Assembly (NCBI GenBank): GCA_036435485.1
Contig: CM071598.1
Coordinates: 203,277,148-203,341,147 of the forward strand
Reading direction: 5' to 3'
Length of the DNA: 64,000 bases
Origin: Saposhnikovia divaricata
Lineage: Eukaryota; Streptophyta; Magnoliopsida; Apiales; Apiaceae
Below are positions 32,888 to 45,542 of this stretch, piece by piece. Position 1 is the stretch's first letter; every line of letters starts with the position of its first letter. The position numbers were made by a program, and so were the translations under genes. The notes under the pieces were generated by a model. That model saw nothing but the letters and a program-made list of their open reading frames with translations, was not told the DNA's origin and did no database searches.

Positions 32888-33238
32888 TTTTTTTATCAAT
32901 ATTTATTAATTTCGTGATAATTTATATCTTTTTAGGAAATAAATGTAAAATTCTTGTTCCAAACTTTGGCATAAAGTATTTAGTAATACTCTTCCGGTTA
33001 CTACATGTCCCTTTTGACTTCTTAAGTGTCAAATTAATGAATTTTTAATTAAATATTAAAAATAATTCAATTTTAATTTAAAAAAATTGAAAATCACACT
33101 TTAAAATTGAATAGACATACTTTTTAGTGTTAGTAGAATAGCTATTAAAAAATTTAGCTCTTATGAAAAACCTCATGATTTTGTGGTATCTCAATCCAAC
33201 ACTTTTTAAGATGTTTCTTAAAACTTTCTTCCATTATT
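32888..33238. other. AT-rich DNA with a second Stowaway-type end
   Basis: ATACTCTTCCGGTTACTACATGTCCCTTTT near 32988 (one half at a time: ATACTCTTCCGGTT, then ACATGTCCCTTTT) resembles a terminal repeat of the same MITE class without a clear partner. Nothing else is seen. Confidence 0.35.
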
Positions 33239-33914
33239 TCATGGAGTCGGGGTAGGTTCATTATAAACTATTGTAAGTATTTCTGTGTCATGTTCTTGCT
33301 TCATAATAATCATGGAAGAGAATCTTAAAAATAGCTTAAAAAGCTTACAATTCAAGATAAAGTTCAGATGTATAAAAGAAAAAAAACTAAATCTTCTGGC
33401 ACCAGGCATGATGGGCGATATCAGACTTGTGGGATTGCCTTGTGGAGGATGACCGACATGTGAAACCTGGATCCTCTCATGGGGACGAGTAATACTTCCA
33501 TGATGATTAAGCAAAGAGACAAACGAACTTCAACCGCTTGTAAAAAAATTGTAATTAAAGGTGAAAAGGAAAAAAGAAAAAAGTTTAGGATATAAGTTAG
33601 TCCTTTGAAACATCAAAACGAGTAAAAAAGGGTATGAAAGGGCTAAGTTGGGCTTACGTATCACTATAGTGAAAGGGAAGTGCAGAAGGTCCAAATCTTG
33701 ACATAGCATAAGCATCAACCCTTGTAGATCTCAGTGTTAAAGGTTCTAAAATAGGATCAACACCATTGAGAAGGTTCCTATTAGCAGCGAGTGGAGTTGA
33801 ATGATGACCCCAACTTTCATACTGAACATTCGTCGCAAAGAAAGGATTGAGATTGTAGAGCTCATTCTGTCTGGATTGTCCATTTATGTGATGATTGAAG
33901 ATAGGCTCATCCAC
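33239..33914 (-). pseudogene. Unidentified spliced gene remnant
   Basis: Two minus-strand reading frames fit as exons. One, about 33929-33658, includes GENVDEPIFNHHINGQSR and ends at a GTAAGC donor. The next starts after AAG at 33527 and includes HHGSITRPHERIQVSHVGH and SLISPIMPGARR. Joining them keeps the frame. The peptides are Asn/His/Ser/Pro-rich, like the unstructured region of a plant regulatory or RING-type protein, but no domain was recognised. A further open stretch near 34045-33935 may be an earlier exon in another phase. No start or true end is visible. Confidence 0.35.
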
Positions 33915-33929
33915 ATTCTCACCTGCATT

Positions 33930-35066
33930 GGATATTACACTGGGAATAGGTGAACATGCACAACATGGGAATGCGCCAAAGGCGATGCAGCCACATGTTT
34001 AGCAAATATGGCATGGTTTCCCAGTAACTCGTGATCCTCGTGATCTGAATAGAGAATTCCATTTAAATATTTAATATCAAGTGTATGAAATTTCAAAGTT
34101 ATCGAGTGAAATTTACTTACTGAGGGTTGAAGACGAATGAGAAGTTTTCGGATATTTTAAGACGAAATAAGTTATCAGCATAATAAACAAAAACAGATAC
34201 TACACTTGAGTTAAAAGTGACCAAAAAGTAAATCTATACTAAAAGTTTAAACACATAGAACCTTCAGTTTAGCCCTAACTCCATAACATGACATGAGTAC
34301 GATATGATAATCATTAATGTACCACTGGATCACAATCCTTCTTCTCTCAATAGGTTTGTCTTTCAAACAGTTTCCGCGATCATTAAGAACCACCTCTTTC
34401 GAAGTCAAGTTCTTGCAAACTCCCTCCTCTTCAAAGAAAAAATTGGACGAAAGTGTGAAATTTACAAGACTTGGGCAAAACACATTTTTTAAAACTAATT
34501 CCTGCAAAGTCCTTTCTCATGAATTTGTTTTTAAAATCAAGTGATTACAATTTATGTTTACAAAAACAAAACCATTCTTACAGAACTGTTGGACTAAACT
34601 TCCCCAATTGAAAATTTGTACAATTAAAACCTAATCCTTAATAATAAGTACTATATTAATGATCAACACTTTAATACAAATCGTCAATAGAACTCCATAA
34701 ATATTAATTAATTTTAGTTTAGTTAACAATTTGAAGTTAATTATCCGTTTTAATGATGCATGCAGTTTACCAGTATAGTTTTTTTTATAATTAAAATTTT
34801 CATTAAAAAGTTTGGAAACACTTTAAAGACCAAGGTCAAGAAGCCCAACCAACCTAAACAACCCATCAAAGTGGGACAAAAGATACAAAGAAACCCCTTA
34901 GGGAAGACAAAAACAAACAAAATAAACATGCAAGATGTAAACTAGCATAGGAGGAGGAGCAAGCAACAAAAGGCTACCAAGAGAGATGATAGGCTACACC
35001 AGGAGTGAGTAAATAAGGATCAAGCAACATGACCTCCATTGTTTGAGTGGAAGTCTGGGACCTCCT
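33930..35066. other. No recognisable gene
   Basis: AT-rich sequence with only short overlapping ORFs on both strands and no domain signature. A possible exon (DHEDHELLGNHAIFAK on the minus strand near 34045-34000) may belong to the neighbouring remnant. Confidence 0.35.
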
Positions 35067-35680
35067 CTATTTCCGGCCTAGCCAGGATAGCACCAGTTGG
35101 AGCAAAACCACGAACAAAACCCTGGTCATCTGTGGTGATTGGAGAGATGTGTAACTGGGGAAAGGGCCAAAGCTCATATCCAAGTCGAGTTTCTCCTGAA
35201 GGCGGCCAAACGCTAGCATGATCATGTGCATGGAGTTCCAGTTGTTGATACCAACCGCTGCTAGGTAGTGTGTTGTCCTATTCACCGATTCAGCAATATA
35301 TTTGAAACCATTAACCCATTCTGGGTTACATCCGAGCAGCTTCTTGATTTGTTCTACGATCCAAAGGCAGGTCATATCTCCTCTCCCATCTTGGTGCGTG
35401 ATCTCGAAGTAGGGATTGAAGTTATCTGTCTCCAGAGATACTAGCTCACAGTTAGCTAGAGAGCCTGATTAAGTCCCAAGTGAAGGGCCCAGAGCTGTGT
35501 GACTAAAGGGGAGAGACCACACATTGCCCTAGTGAAACCTCTAAGCATATGTCCTTTATGGTCTCTGATGATCACCCCTACTCCATTGTTGTTACCATTG
35601 AACTGTCTAGAGGTGTGGATGACATGAACATTGACCTTGTACTGACCACGAGGTGGTACAGACCAGGTACAGTAAGCCAT
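35067..35680 (-). pseudogene. RNase H-like (RVT_3 type) protein lacking catalytic acids, frameshifted
   Basis: From ATG 35680 the frame gives MAYCTWSVPPRGQYKVNVHV, NGVGVIIRDHKGHML and TQLWALHLGLNQA, the plan of the plant RVT_3 RNase H-like domain. It stops at 35456. The next part of the domain (ANCELVSLETDN) lies in another frame, followed by the C-terminal part to 35067, so there is a frameshift near 35455. The first catalytic Asp (usually KLNVDG) is His here and the Glu of AELWAL is replaced in TQLWAL, while ETDN keeps an Asp. The protein would thus be catalytically dead even without the frameshift. It may descend from a LINE RNase H or a domesticated host gene. It is separate from the LINE upstream. 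Confidence 0.6.
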
Positions 35681-35689
35681 TGTAGAGAA

Positions 35690-36069
35690 AGAAGAATGTT
35701 GAGTGGCTGGGGGAACTGGCGATGAATATGTGAGTAGTGTGAGGAAAAGGAAAACAAGGTGAAATATAAAGACTAAGAGAGGAAGAGAATACTGCAGGCA
35801 AATGAAGATATTGGGAGGTAAAGGCTAAAGCTCGCAGATATTAAGAAAAATCTACTAATAGTACTAAAAGGTGAGGATAGGGTATGGTTGAGCGTACTAA
35901 TTGTACTAAAATCAAGTTAAAGGTATGGCTGAGGATTAACAGTCTAGAGCCGTGTGTCATGAAAAAACAAAAAGGGGGGGTGCGTGTAACGAGAAGGAAA
36001 ATAGATATGTGAATAATGGGCCTAAAAGGAATTAAAAGAAAGTCTGAGTAATCTATACCCAGGTTAGGT
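35690..36069. other. Spacer between RNase H-like gene and LINE
   Basis: No coding signature. It may hold the promoter of the minus-strand RNase H-like ORF and the 3' end of the LINE. No poly-A tail of the LINE (poly-T on the plus strand) was evident. Confidence 0.4.
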
Positions 36070-38262
36070 CCAGCCCATGACCACGTTGGGCTTATGAACA
36101 CCCTGTTTGGCCAAAAAATCTGCTCCCTAGTTATACATACAGTTTATGTGTACAATCTTGAAGTGATTATACTTATCCAATTTATCTGAGTTTGTGAAGG
36201 GTATGGTTTTTGTACGATCAGCTCGAAATTGTTGAATATTTAGCCAAAGATTATGGGAGTCTGTATGTATTATGACATTTTGGTTATGAGGGATGGACTT
36301 GTCTAATTCTTTTAAGAGAAAGAATAATGCCTTCGTTTCTGATTCCAGAGGACTAGTAACCAAAGTAGGACTACTAAAGATGAACATATTATCGTTAGCC
36401 TTATTGTTAATGTAACCTCCGATCCCTGCTTTGATAACGCCATTAACGCACGTCCAAGAACCATCCACAAATCCAAAGTAGTCCCAGTGTTCCTTGAGTT
36501 CTGGAAGCAGGTGATTAAAGACGGTTTTGGTGGCTCTAATAAGATTATTAATCCAGTCTTGTTCTCCGTACTGATGCAGTATGCCACTGGCGGAACACCA
36601 AATAAAGGATCTATGCATTATAAGGAACTCAAGTTGTTGGCGAGTAGTGCTTTTATTCTGAAATATACGTTCATTACAATTAAGCTAGATCGTCCACATC
36701 ATGGAGGATAAGGTGGTTTGCCAATGAGCTTTATAAGTGGTTTTATTCGCTGCGTTGAAAGCATACCACAACCAGTCATCTCCTAGGTCAGATAAGTCCA
36801 AAGTCACCCACCACCTATCTAGGAAGTTCCAACATTGATTAGCCACAGTGCAATCCTTAAAAAGGTGGAAAGTATCTTCTGGAAATGTATTGCAGAGTAT
36901 GCATTGAGTTTGAATATTGAGGGAGACCAATCTGTTAGCTAGGAAATGCTTAGTGGGGAAGATATTACGACAAAGATTCCAAAGGAGAGTCCTAATCTTA
37001 AGGGGGACCTTTAGGGACCAAATAAATGACCAACGGAAGTTTGTAGTGTATCTAGCCGATTCCAGAGCACGATGCATATCTGCTGTCTTGAAAGTATTCT
37101 TGGTTTCTCACCAGGTAAGAATATCTTCACCCATGTTATGATTATATTCTTGCAGAATTCGATAAACTTCAATAGCTTCAGATGATTCTTGTTGCCTAAG
37201 TGGTCTACACCAAAGATCATGTGGCACCCCTGATGTTTGCTCCCAGACTGTCAATAAATCACTAACGTAAATATGTTTGTAATTACAAATGCGGTTTAAT
37301 CTAGGGAAGATTCTTGCAAGGGAATCTTCTTTGATCCAAATGTCTTCCCAGAAAGTAGATACGAGATCCTCTACGTGCCTTCCATATGAAACTAGCGGGG
37401 TCGAAGAGGGTTGAAGTGCCACTATGGTTTTTGAGATAACGTAGGTTTGACATGAGTAGTGACTTAGTGTGACTATTTTATGTCATCATCCAATCATTGT
37501 TGTTTATTCCATATTTAATTTTGAGTAGTTCCAGCCATTGAGATTGCTTGTTCTTCTTAATACGCCACCAATTTTTTGCGAGCATAGAAAGGTTCCTATT
37601 TTCTTAGTTTGTTACTCCCAGGCCCCCACTATCTTTGTTAAGAGTGATTGTTTGCCAATTTGTGAGGTGGAGTTTATTCGAGCCCCAGAGAAAGTTTCTA
37701 CAAATAGAATCAATCTTATTCTTGACTCCAGCTGGCATAACAAAGAAATTGAACCAATAGATCAGAAGACTATCTAAGGTAGCTTGCATGCGAACTAATT
37801 TGCCCGCCATGTTGAGATGTGTAGCTGCCCAATTATTGGGATTGTTCTGAAATTTGTTGATTAGCGAAGTCCAAAGTGCCTGTTTATTGTGTGAGAGAAC
37901 TAACGGCACTCCAAGATATTGAAGAGGCCAAGTTCCTTTCTCACAACCGAGAGTCTCTGCCCACTATTGTTGTTTGTCAAGAGGGTAGTGTAGAGCCAAC
38001 AATTCACTTTTATGAAAGTTGATTTTAAGGCCAGATAGGAACTAAAAGGAGAGCATGATCCTTTTGATGCTGGAGATTTAGTCATCATCCCCGTTAATGA
38101 AGAGCAGTGTGTCATCCGTAAATTGCAGGTGTGTAAAAGTGAGATCACTGTTGCCTATATACACACCTTTGAATTTGCCCAGGGTGTTTGCTATAGTGAT
38201 CATGTGATGCAGGATTTGTCCCACTAGGTTAAAGAGTAGAGGAGAGAGAGGGTCTCCTTTTG
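36070..38262 (-). mobile_element. 5'-truncated, decayed L1-type LINE
   Basis: On the minus strand the order is: RT from KGDPLSPLLF (38262) with the catalytic region as LQFTDDTLLF (DD codons 38111-38116; family norm FADD); the RT thumb (LSHNKQALWTSLINKFQNN, then NLMAGK-like and FVMPAGVKNKIDSICRNFLWG) down to 37604; the zinc-binding reverse transcriptase domain (zf-RVT) at about 37077-36690 (FRWSFIWSLKVPLKIRTLLW, CILC); and an RNase H domain at about 36510-36130 (FVDGSW, SPLESETKALFFLL, VIIHTDS). The frame is broken by several stops and shifts. Endonuclease and the N-terminal RT are missing, as in typical 5' truncation. Confidence 0.85.
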
Positions 38263-38568
38263 ATGCGTATTAAGTTCACTAAATTTAGGTTAACGATAAT
38301 ATATACCATTATCTAAGCTTCCAGGTTAACTTGCCGTCACGATTTTTAATTATTCTATTTTTATTCTCTCCGGCTTCCTGACTTTATCTCCATCCTATGT
38401 GTCTACTAGTGCTTTGATCATTTTTTAAGTATTAAAATATAAATCTAAAAAGGTTTAAAATTTGCATTTGAAATTGTATTTTAACTTCATATAACATGAA
38501 TATCAAATTCAATTCACAAAACCAAGTATATTAGATACTAAGTCGTTATAATAAAAAAAAAATGATAG
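38263..38568. other. No recognisable feature
   Basis: AT-rich DNA between the LINE and a MITE. No ORF or repeat was recognised. Confidence 0.35.
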
Positions 38569-38748
38569 TACGTTCACTATTTCCTATTTTACTTGTCCCA
38601 AAACTATTGTCATCATTTACTTGATATGGTAAGTTATGTTAATTTATGAAAAATAATATAACTGTTTGATAACTGTTAATTCTTTTAACATGATTAAATA
38701 AAAGATGAATTTTTGATTATAAACAAAATAAATAGGATGAAGGGAGTA
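38569..38748. mobile_element. Stowaway-like MITE, diverged
   Basis: It begins TACGTTCACTATTTCCTATTT and ends AAATAGGATGAAGGGAGTA, imperfect inverted ends with outer TA dinucleotides. It is about 180 bp, AT-rich and without an ORF. Confidence 0.55.
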
Positions 38749-38858
38749 TCAACAAAGGCTAAAAATTTGAATCACATCAATAACATATTAAAATGTATTA
38801 TTTATATTTTTAATTCCAAAAATAACAAAGGTTTAGATTTTAAATCATAGAAAGCTAA

Positions 38859-39243
38859 GAGCATCTCCAATGGGAGAGACCCCTTAGGTAAATTTTAAAT
38901 TTAATTACCATAAATAAGAATTATAAAGAATGTGTAAAAAAATTTACACTCCAATGGGACAAAACTGTTATCTATAATTATAGATAATCTCTTGATGTTG
39001 GCTATATTTGTCGAACCTCTAGAGACCTGTAATGAATTGCCACATCACTTATTTCTATATTAAAATTATTTATTCCATTAATAACAACTTGAAATATTAA
39101 TAACATACCATTTTTAAAATATAACCAATCATTATAGCCAATACCCTCGGAACACAATATCTTACAGGTTCGACAAAATTTACATAATCAATATTTTATG
39201 TAATATAGCCAATCATTTTTAGCTAACGCCATTGGAGATGCTC
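38859..39243. mobile_element. Tourist-like (PIF/Harbinger) MITE with TAA target duplication
   Basis: The 15-bp terminal inverted repeats are perfect (GAGCATCTCCAATGG and its complement), flanked by TAA at 38856-38858 and 39244-39246. Length is 385 bp with no ORF. The end sequence and three-base target site are typical of Tourist/PIF-Harbinger MITEs. Confidence 0.85.
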
Positions 39244-39246
39244 TAA

Positions 39247-41087
39247 TAACATTAAAAGATCCATGTTTAGCTAGAAATACAAAGTAATAAAAAGTAGGAA
39301 TAATAATTGTTGCACACTGAGAAGTTAAATTTTATAAGAGCACATAATTACTATTAATTATAATTCGTTAAATTGTTTATAAGAAATGCTAAATGTTTTT
39401 TTTGTCATGTATAAATGCTAAATAATCATTGGTATGCACTAATCATACAAAGATCTCCTATCAAAATTATTTATACCCATGGACCAAATTTGAATAACAT
39501 TTTCAAAGGTCTAACAATTTAATAATAATTAATTAGAAAAATACAAACGACAAGTTGTTTAGCTTCCTTTTCTAGTTATTAGCAGTAAATAATTGTGATA
39601 GAACTGGTTCTTCTACCATCCGTGATGGCATCCATGATGTTGGTGAAGGGTGATAATCTCTTACGGAACTCATCATTCAGCACGAGTCAACACTGCTCTT
39701 GTTACATCATAAAATTTATAAGAACTCACTTTTTTTTGGAGCATCTTCTTCATTGTTTCCTGCATATATAAATAATCAATAAATTAGTAACTAAAACATA
39801 TACTATGGTACAAGATTTGTTAAAACCTCTTGTGGATTAAAGTTAAGGATCTTATATTTATTTTGGGGAAAAGTATTCATGTAAAAATATTTTGATTGAT
39901 ATTCTTGTGTCACAATAGGATAATATCCAGACCAGATCTTAAAACAAATTGAAAATCCAAAATTGAAATTGATTTAGTTTGGTTTATCATACACTTAAAA
40001 TGTAATCAAAATGCGAATGAATTCAATATGCAAAAGTAAGCAATAACATATATACTCACATGACATCGGATCATATATTTTGAATCAAAATCAAATTTTA
40101 GTTTACAGAAAAGAGCAAACTAAAAGTTTTTAAGTTTAAGAAAAAATTAACACGAAATTTGGGATGGGTTAAAAATGTTATCATAACAAAGCATATATTA
40201 ATCAATTTGTAAAACGAAAACCCTCATCCCCAACACACATACGCATATATATTGTACAAATAGTTTGGATGATGGCTTATCGATTACGTTGATGCAGATA
40301 AAATCAAAATTTCCATCATTTTTCAGGCAATATGAAATATTGATCGACAAATCAGATAATAATTAAGCAAATCTGGTAATAATCAATAATAACACAACAC
40401 TCCATTTTTAGAGTTTGTATAATTTTTATTTGTGATGGTGTTATTGGGGTTATAATTGAAATGTAGTGGAGGATTTGAACTTCAATTTTTTTAAAATTTA
40501 TTTTGTGAAAAAGACAGGGGGTGGGAAAAAGAGTAAAATTTTAGATATAGATGGGGGAACGGATGGATGATGAGAAGTGGCTCGAGGATGAATATCTGAC
40601 TTTCCAGCTTATAAACATAATGAAAAACAATATTTTAAACTAAAATCCTAATAGATCTGGTATTCCAGCACATACACACAACAGAAAAACAATATTGCTA
40701 ACCAGAATCCTAAAACTCTAATTTGACGATCATTGCAAAAAATGTTAATTCAAAAGCTCAGAATCTTACTAGTTGATTGAAACGGAGAATGAAAGATCTA
40801 CGAATTCCAAGAAATCCCGATTCATAATTTATGTCTCTACTATATCCAAACAATGATTGAGAATCGTCTTACGAACTACTATATCCAAACAATACTTGAG
40901 AATCGCCTTACGAATCACAACAAAGTAACCGGTTTCTCCCTCCCCTTTATCTAGCGGCTAGGGCTTTCTTACTATACGATATGTTGAGAATAAAACACAT
41001 TATATATAGTGGCACGAGGAAAGCTTCAAAACCCTAAGTTTACTAGGTGCTTCACTAAAATTACTATTTTAACCTTATACTTCCTTC

Positions 41088-41123
<36 letters not shown>

Positions 41124-42730
41124 TTAATAATAGCTTAAATCCATGCGATGCACGAATATTTTTAGTATTGTATAATTTTATTTAATTTATCTTAGAAAAT
41201 TTTAAATATGAATTTTGTAGACTTTTAATGATATGATTTTATTATAAAAATGATATATATGTTGCCCATCATATTTTTAGAAAATGAGAGATTTTAATTA
41301 GAAAAATATTACATTTTAACTCAAAAATATAATCATTTAGTTAATAGTAATTACTATATTATTCCTTTATTTTATTAAACAGAACAATTTATGATATTTT
41401 TGGAAAATGAGAGATTATAGTTAGAAAAAATAGAAAAGATGTCGTGTTTAATTTTATTTCTAAAACAGAAATACGTCATCTTTTCATATAATGACTAGGT
41501 CCCTACCTTTTCTATTTCTAAAAATAGAAAAGAAACCATATTTCTAAAAAAGGAGAGATTTTAGTTAGAAAATATAGAAAAAATAATACGTTTTAATTGA
41601 AAAAAGTAATCAGTCAGTTTAGAGTAATTACTATATTATTACTTTATTTTATTAAACAGAACAACTTATGATATTTTTGGAAAATGAAAGATTATAGTTA
41701 GATTTAATAGAAAAGGTAACGTGTTTTAACTGAAAAAGGTAATTGGTTAGTTATTTAGTAATTATAAATTATAATAGTGCTATTTAATTTTATAAAATAG
41801 AATTTACCATAAGTATGAAATAAAATAGAAATTAAATAATAATAATTAAGTAAAGATTATTAAATAAAAATATGAAGTTCTGTATGTACCAATCAAAATT
41901 TTAATGTTTCGTTTTTAATAATACAGTATAGATATTTCATTTTTTATCTAACTAATTGTAACATTTCATAATTTTCCTTTTTTTGCTCCCACAATATAAT
42001 TAAAATAAAAGGCCGAGGCCTGGTACAAAAGGTAGGGTCCTGGTCATTATATGAAATGCACCGACCCAAAAGCATAATAGTCACAAGACCATGATATAAA
42101 CCCAAAATTGCCTAGTAACTTTAGCCTATTCTAAGAAATGTATTTAGAGAGACAGAATTACACACTAGAAAATCTTAAGATACCATCTATCAAACAGAGT
42201 GTTTAATTATCAAAAAATAGTGTACTTCAACCGGGAGTACCATTAATGTAACTCACGTTTCTAATTTTCTTTAATGGTATATTTTGAACACGAAAATTTT
42301 ATTGTAATTGTTAATACATATAGATTTTTAAATTTCCGCATTTAGTGAAGTGATAAATTTCTTAAACGCAGTCCAAGTTAAATAAATGAAAATCATTACA
42401 TGCAACTCTTTTTTTTTGTTGATAATATTGATAACAATTTTGCATTCAACTTTCAAGGATGTTGCTAGGAATTATCAAACTTGAAACTTTTGATTCCATA
42501 TATGTTTGTTTGAAATGTTGATTTAAAATTAAAGTGCGCGACAATTATCTATTTTTATTTTCTGAAGCAGAAAGTGTGCAAAATTCCCGTAAACACTATT
42601 TATCAATTTTTTTTTGTAAATATTTTCGTAAATACGACTCGCGAGCTTGTTTTATATTCAGAATTAATAAAAGTATTTATAAACATGAGTATGTTCAATG
42701 CTAGTCAAATTATGCTACACTACAATAACC
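39247..42730. other. Gene-poor AT-rich region
   Basis: No gene is supported. Near 39765 the minus strand has TATATATGCAG followed by AAACAATGAAGAAGATGCTCC, which looks like an acceptor and a short exon, but no protein was recognised. A TA array lies at 41094-41119. A diverged direct repeat of about 150 bp is seen at 41275-41430 and 41545-41705 (shared TTTATTTTATTAAACAGAAC). An inverted pair TTTCATATAATGAC...CCCTACCTTTT lies at about 41486-41514 and 42029-42056, possibly the ends of a degenerate DNA transposon. Confidence 0.4.
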
Positions 42731-43006
42731 TACTCCCTCCATCCCAATAGATTGTTAACACTTTCTATTTTGGGATGTTCCAATAGATTATTAACATTTC
42801 CTAAAATAGTAAGTTTTAACACTATTACACCCACTACTTCACTTATTTTAACAATACTTTACACTATTATACCCACTACTTAATTTATTTTAACAATAAA
42901 ATCACTATTACACCCACTACTTCATTTATTTTAATAATATTACACCCACTATCTTGATTTTCGTGCAAAAAGCAAATGTTAACATCTCATTGGGACCGAG
43001 GGAGTA
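42731..43006. mobile_element. Stowaway MITE
   Basis: Inverted ends of about 30 bp start TACTCCCTCCATCCCAATAG and end CATTGGGACCGAGGGAGTA (right end read on the plus strand). Each end carries the TA target. The interior has several CACCCACTACTT repeats. Length is 276 bp including TA. This is a classic CTCCCTCC-type Stowaway element. Confidence 0.85.
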
Positions 43007-43511
43007 GTAGGTAATCAATCACAAGTCATGTATTAATTATCAAGCTTTTTTTACGTGGAGCCTTTGCATCAAACATTGTGTTCAAGTTGGCTGGCGAGCT
43101 TCCAAGTGTAAATCTGTCACAATCAAACTCAGGTTCATTTGTAAATCAAGCCTAAAAACGTCTTAAATTTTGACTAATATAAACGAACCGAGCCAGTTAT
43201 TATCTAGTCGAGAACCAAACTGCTCACACAAGAGCCTCAGATCACTGATCAAAACATAAAATTTATTATGCACATCATGATAACCTTGGACATCCTTACT
43301 CAATGTCTAGCATAGTCATGTATCTTCAAGATGTGATTACGTTGCAAACACATGGTCACTAAAGTCACAAATAAAGTTTTCACTGTTACAAGTGCATTCA
43401 ATCCAACAATTGGAAGATCAAGTTGTTCATACATTCACCTTTCAATAGTTAAGGTTTCGAACAGACCTCGTTTAGAGTTAAAGCAGTAAGGTTTAACGTT
43501 GGAACTATCTA
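43007..43511. other. 3' flank of the zinc-binding protein gene
   Basis: No ORF is recognised. It lies downstream of the minus-strand gene's stop and should contain its 3' UTR. Confidence 0.4.
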
Positions 43512-45454
43512 CTAATGAAATTCATTTACTTCCTTTCTGGCACGACGCTGCTCAGCTTCCCAGCGTACACGCTCCATTTTGCGTATTTCATAGGCTAGCA
43601 TCATCTCTTTAAAATCTGACATCAAGACATCAAAAGTAGCATGGAGGTTGTATATGGTGACCGGGCATCCTCCCTTCTCATCATATTCAGCAAATTCTCC
43701 ATCAGACAAGTCAATGTCCACAAATCTGGTTCCTGCAATATACACGGTCAAAAAAACATAAGCTAGATAACCAAACTAATCATCTCAAGATAGAGCTGTT
43801 CCGACATTAAGTTTCAGACATATAAAGAGAAAATCAGGGCATGCTTTCAATGCAAGCGAGCAGAATGTTTTTACTCAACTAAAAAATAAATAGATAGGAC
43901 ATGCTTATATCTATTCCTAAATTTACTTTCAGGAAAAAGAACAAAACCCAAGGGACACGTCCAACGACGAGACGTTGATAAAAACAGAGTAAAAAAGCAA
44001 ACAAAAAACAAACAAGTACAGATAAACAAGTTAGAATTGTGTTTGTCAGCCAAAAAAAAGAGAGAGTGGTTTTTACAATCAAATGGAAGATATGGTAGAC
44101 AGGTTACTTATCTAAACAATAGATATCTTCAACTGCTTGCACCTTTGACACAAAGTAGAGCAATTACATAAATTTACATGCCTTGAATTCACTTAGTCTC
44201 ATATAACAAGAAAAGGAAATATACATATAAGCTCTGCACTTTTAAAATATAAATAAAACTGGCACAAGAAGGAAATGCTGACTGAAATACAAACCTTCAT
44301 AAGAAGTTTGAAACATTACCAAGTACGCATTACTCTTCACTAGCTCTGCTCAGAACAGTGAAAATGCATGAAAAAGCTCAAAAAAAAATCTGTTTCTGTA
44401 GATATATTTCTGCTTGACGAGGTTGAAGGATAACTGATTTGTCAGTCCTGACACACACATGTGTGACTTTATAGGTCAATCTAATTGATGAGAGAATACA
44501 AGTCTAATGGAGTAAAACTTCCTTCCAGTTCACGTGTCATGATTCATAACCATTTTTATCACATGAAATCAAGAGTATCAAGAATCACATCTGATGTTAT
44601 TTCTAGGGTGTTCTGCTATATATGGTTATGCTCCTTGTCAAGGGGGATAAGGGTCTCATCATATATGTTCTGCTATACCATATAAATGAATTTTTACAGT
44701 GACATGTGACCGTGTGAAGGGGAATAAGGGTCTCATCAGGAAGTGAAACAAGTTTAAAATTAGCTGCTGCATGATTTTATAAAGGAAACTGGCAATACAA
44801 TACTGTACTCAAAAAATTACGGCAAAAATGATAATGAATAGAACATTCCAGAAGCTAAATCCAGTGGTATGCACGTAATCAGAAAGGTGATCACCTCTAA
44901 AGGCTAAAAAGTATAAACCAAATAGACAGTAACAGGCTCACAGCTAAATTTACAAACAGAAAATCCTGCAATATAATTTGTTTCCTCCATCTCGCAGAAA
45001 TGGCTGATTACAGTGTATAAATGAACTTACAGATTCAGCCTTCCAACCACTGCCAAACATAAATTCAACAGGTTCGTAACCCCTGCAGTCAAGTTCCATC
45101 AGAGGCACAGATTTTCCTTGTTCACTAAGTTCTTGAGTCAGTGGTCTCCCTTTGCCACTGATGATAGTCACCGTTCCAACCTTCTCACAAAACTTACACT
45201 GCAAATATAAACCTAAGAGAGTCAGCCAACACAAGTAACTGCTCCCCATAAAACTCATGGAATAAGAAAATATTTACAAAAAAAGATCCAGCATAAGGAA
45301 AAAATAAAGAAAACCCCTAGGAACTTAGTTTCAGTTATCCTATATATCAAACAAATTAGGCACAAGACCCTTCTGTGGGAAAGTCCATGAATCAGTGAGA
45401 GTGTGAGAGAGGGAGGGAGGGAGGGAGGGAGGGAGAGAGAGGGAGGGAGGGAGG

Positions 45455-45492
<38 letters not shown>

Positions 45493-45499
45493 AGGGAGG

Positions 45500-45542
<43 letters not shown>

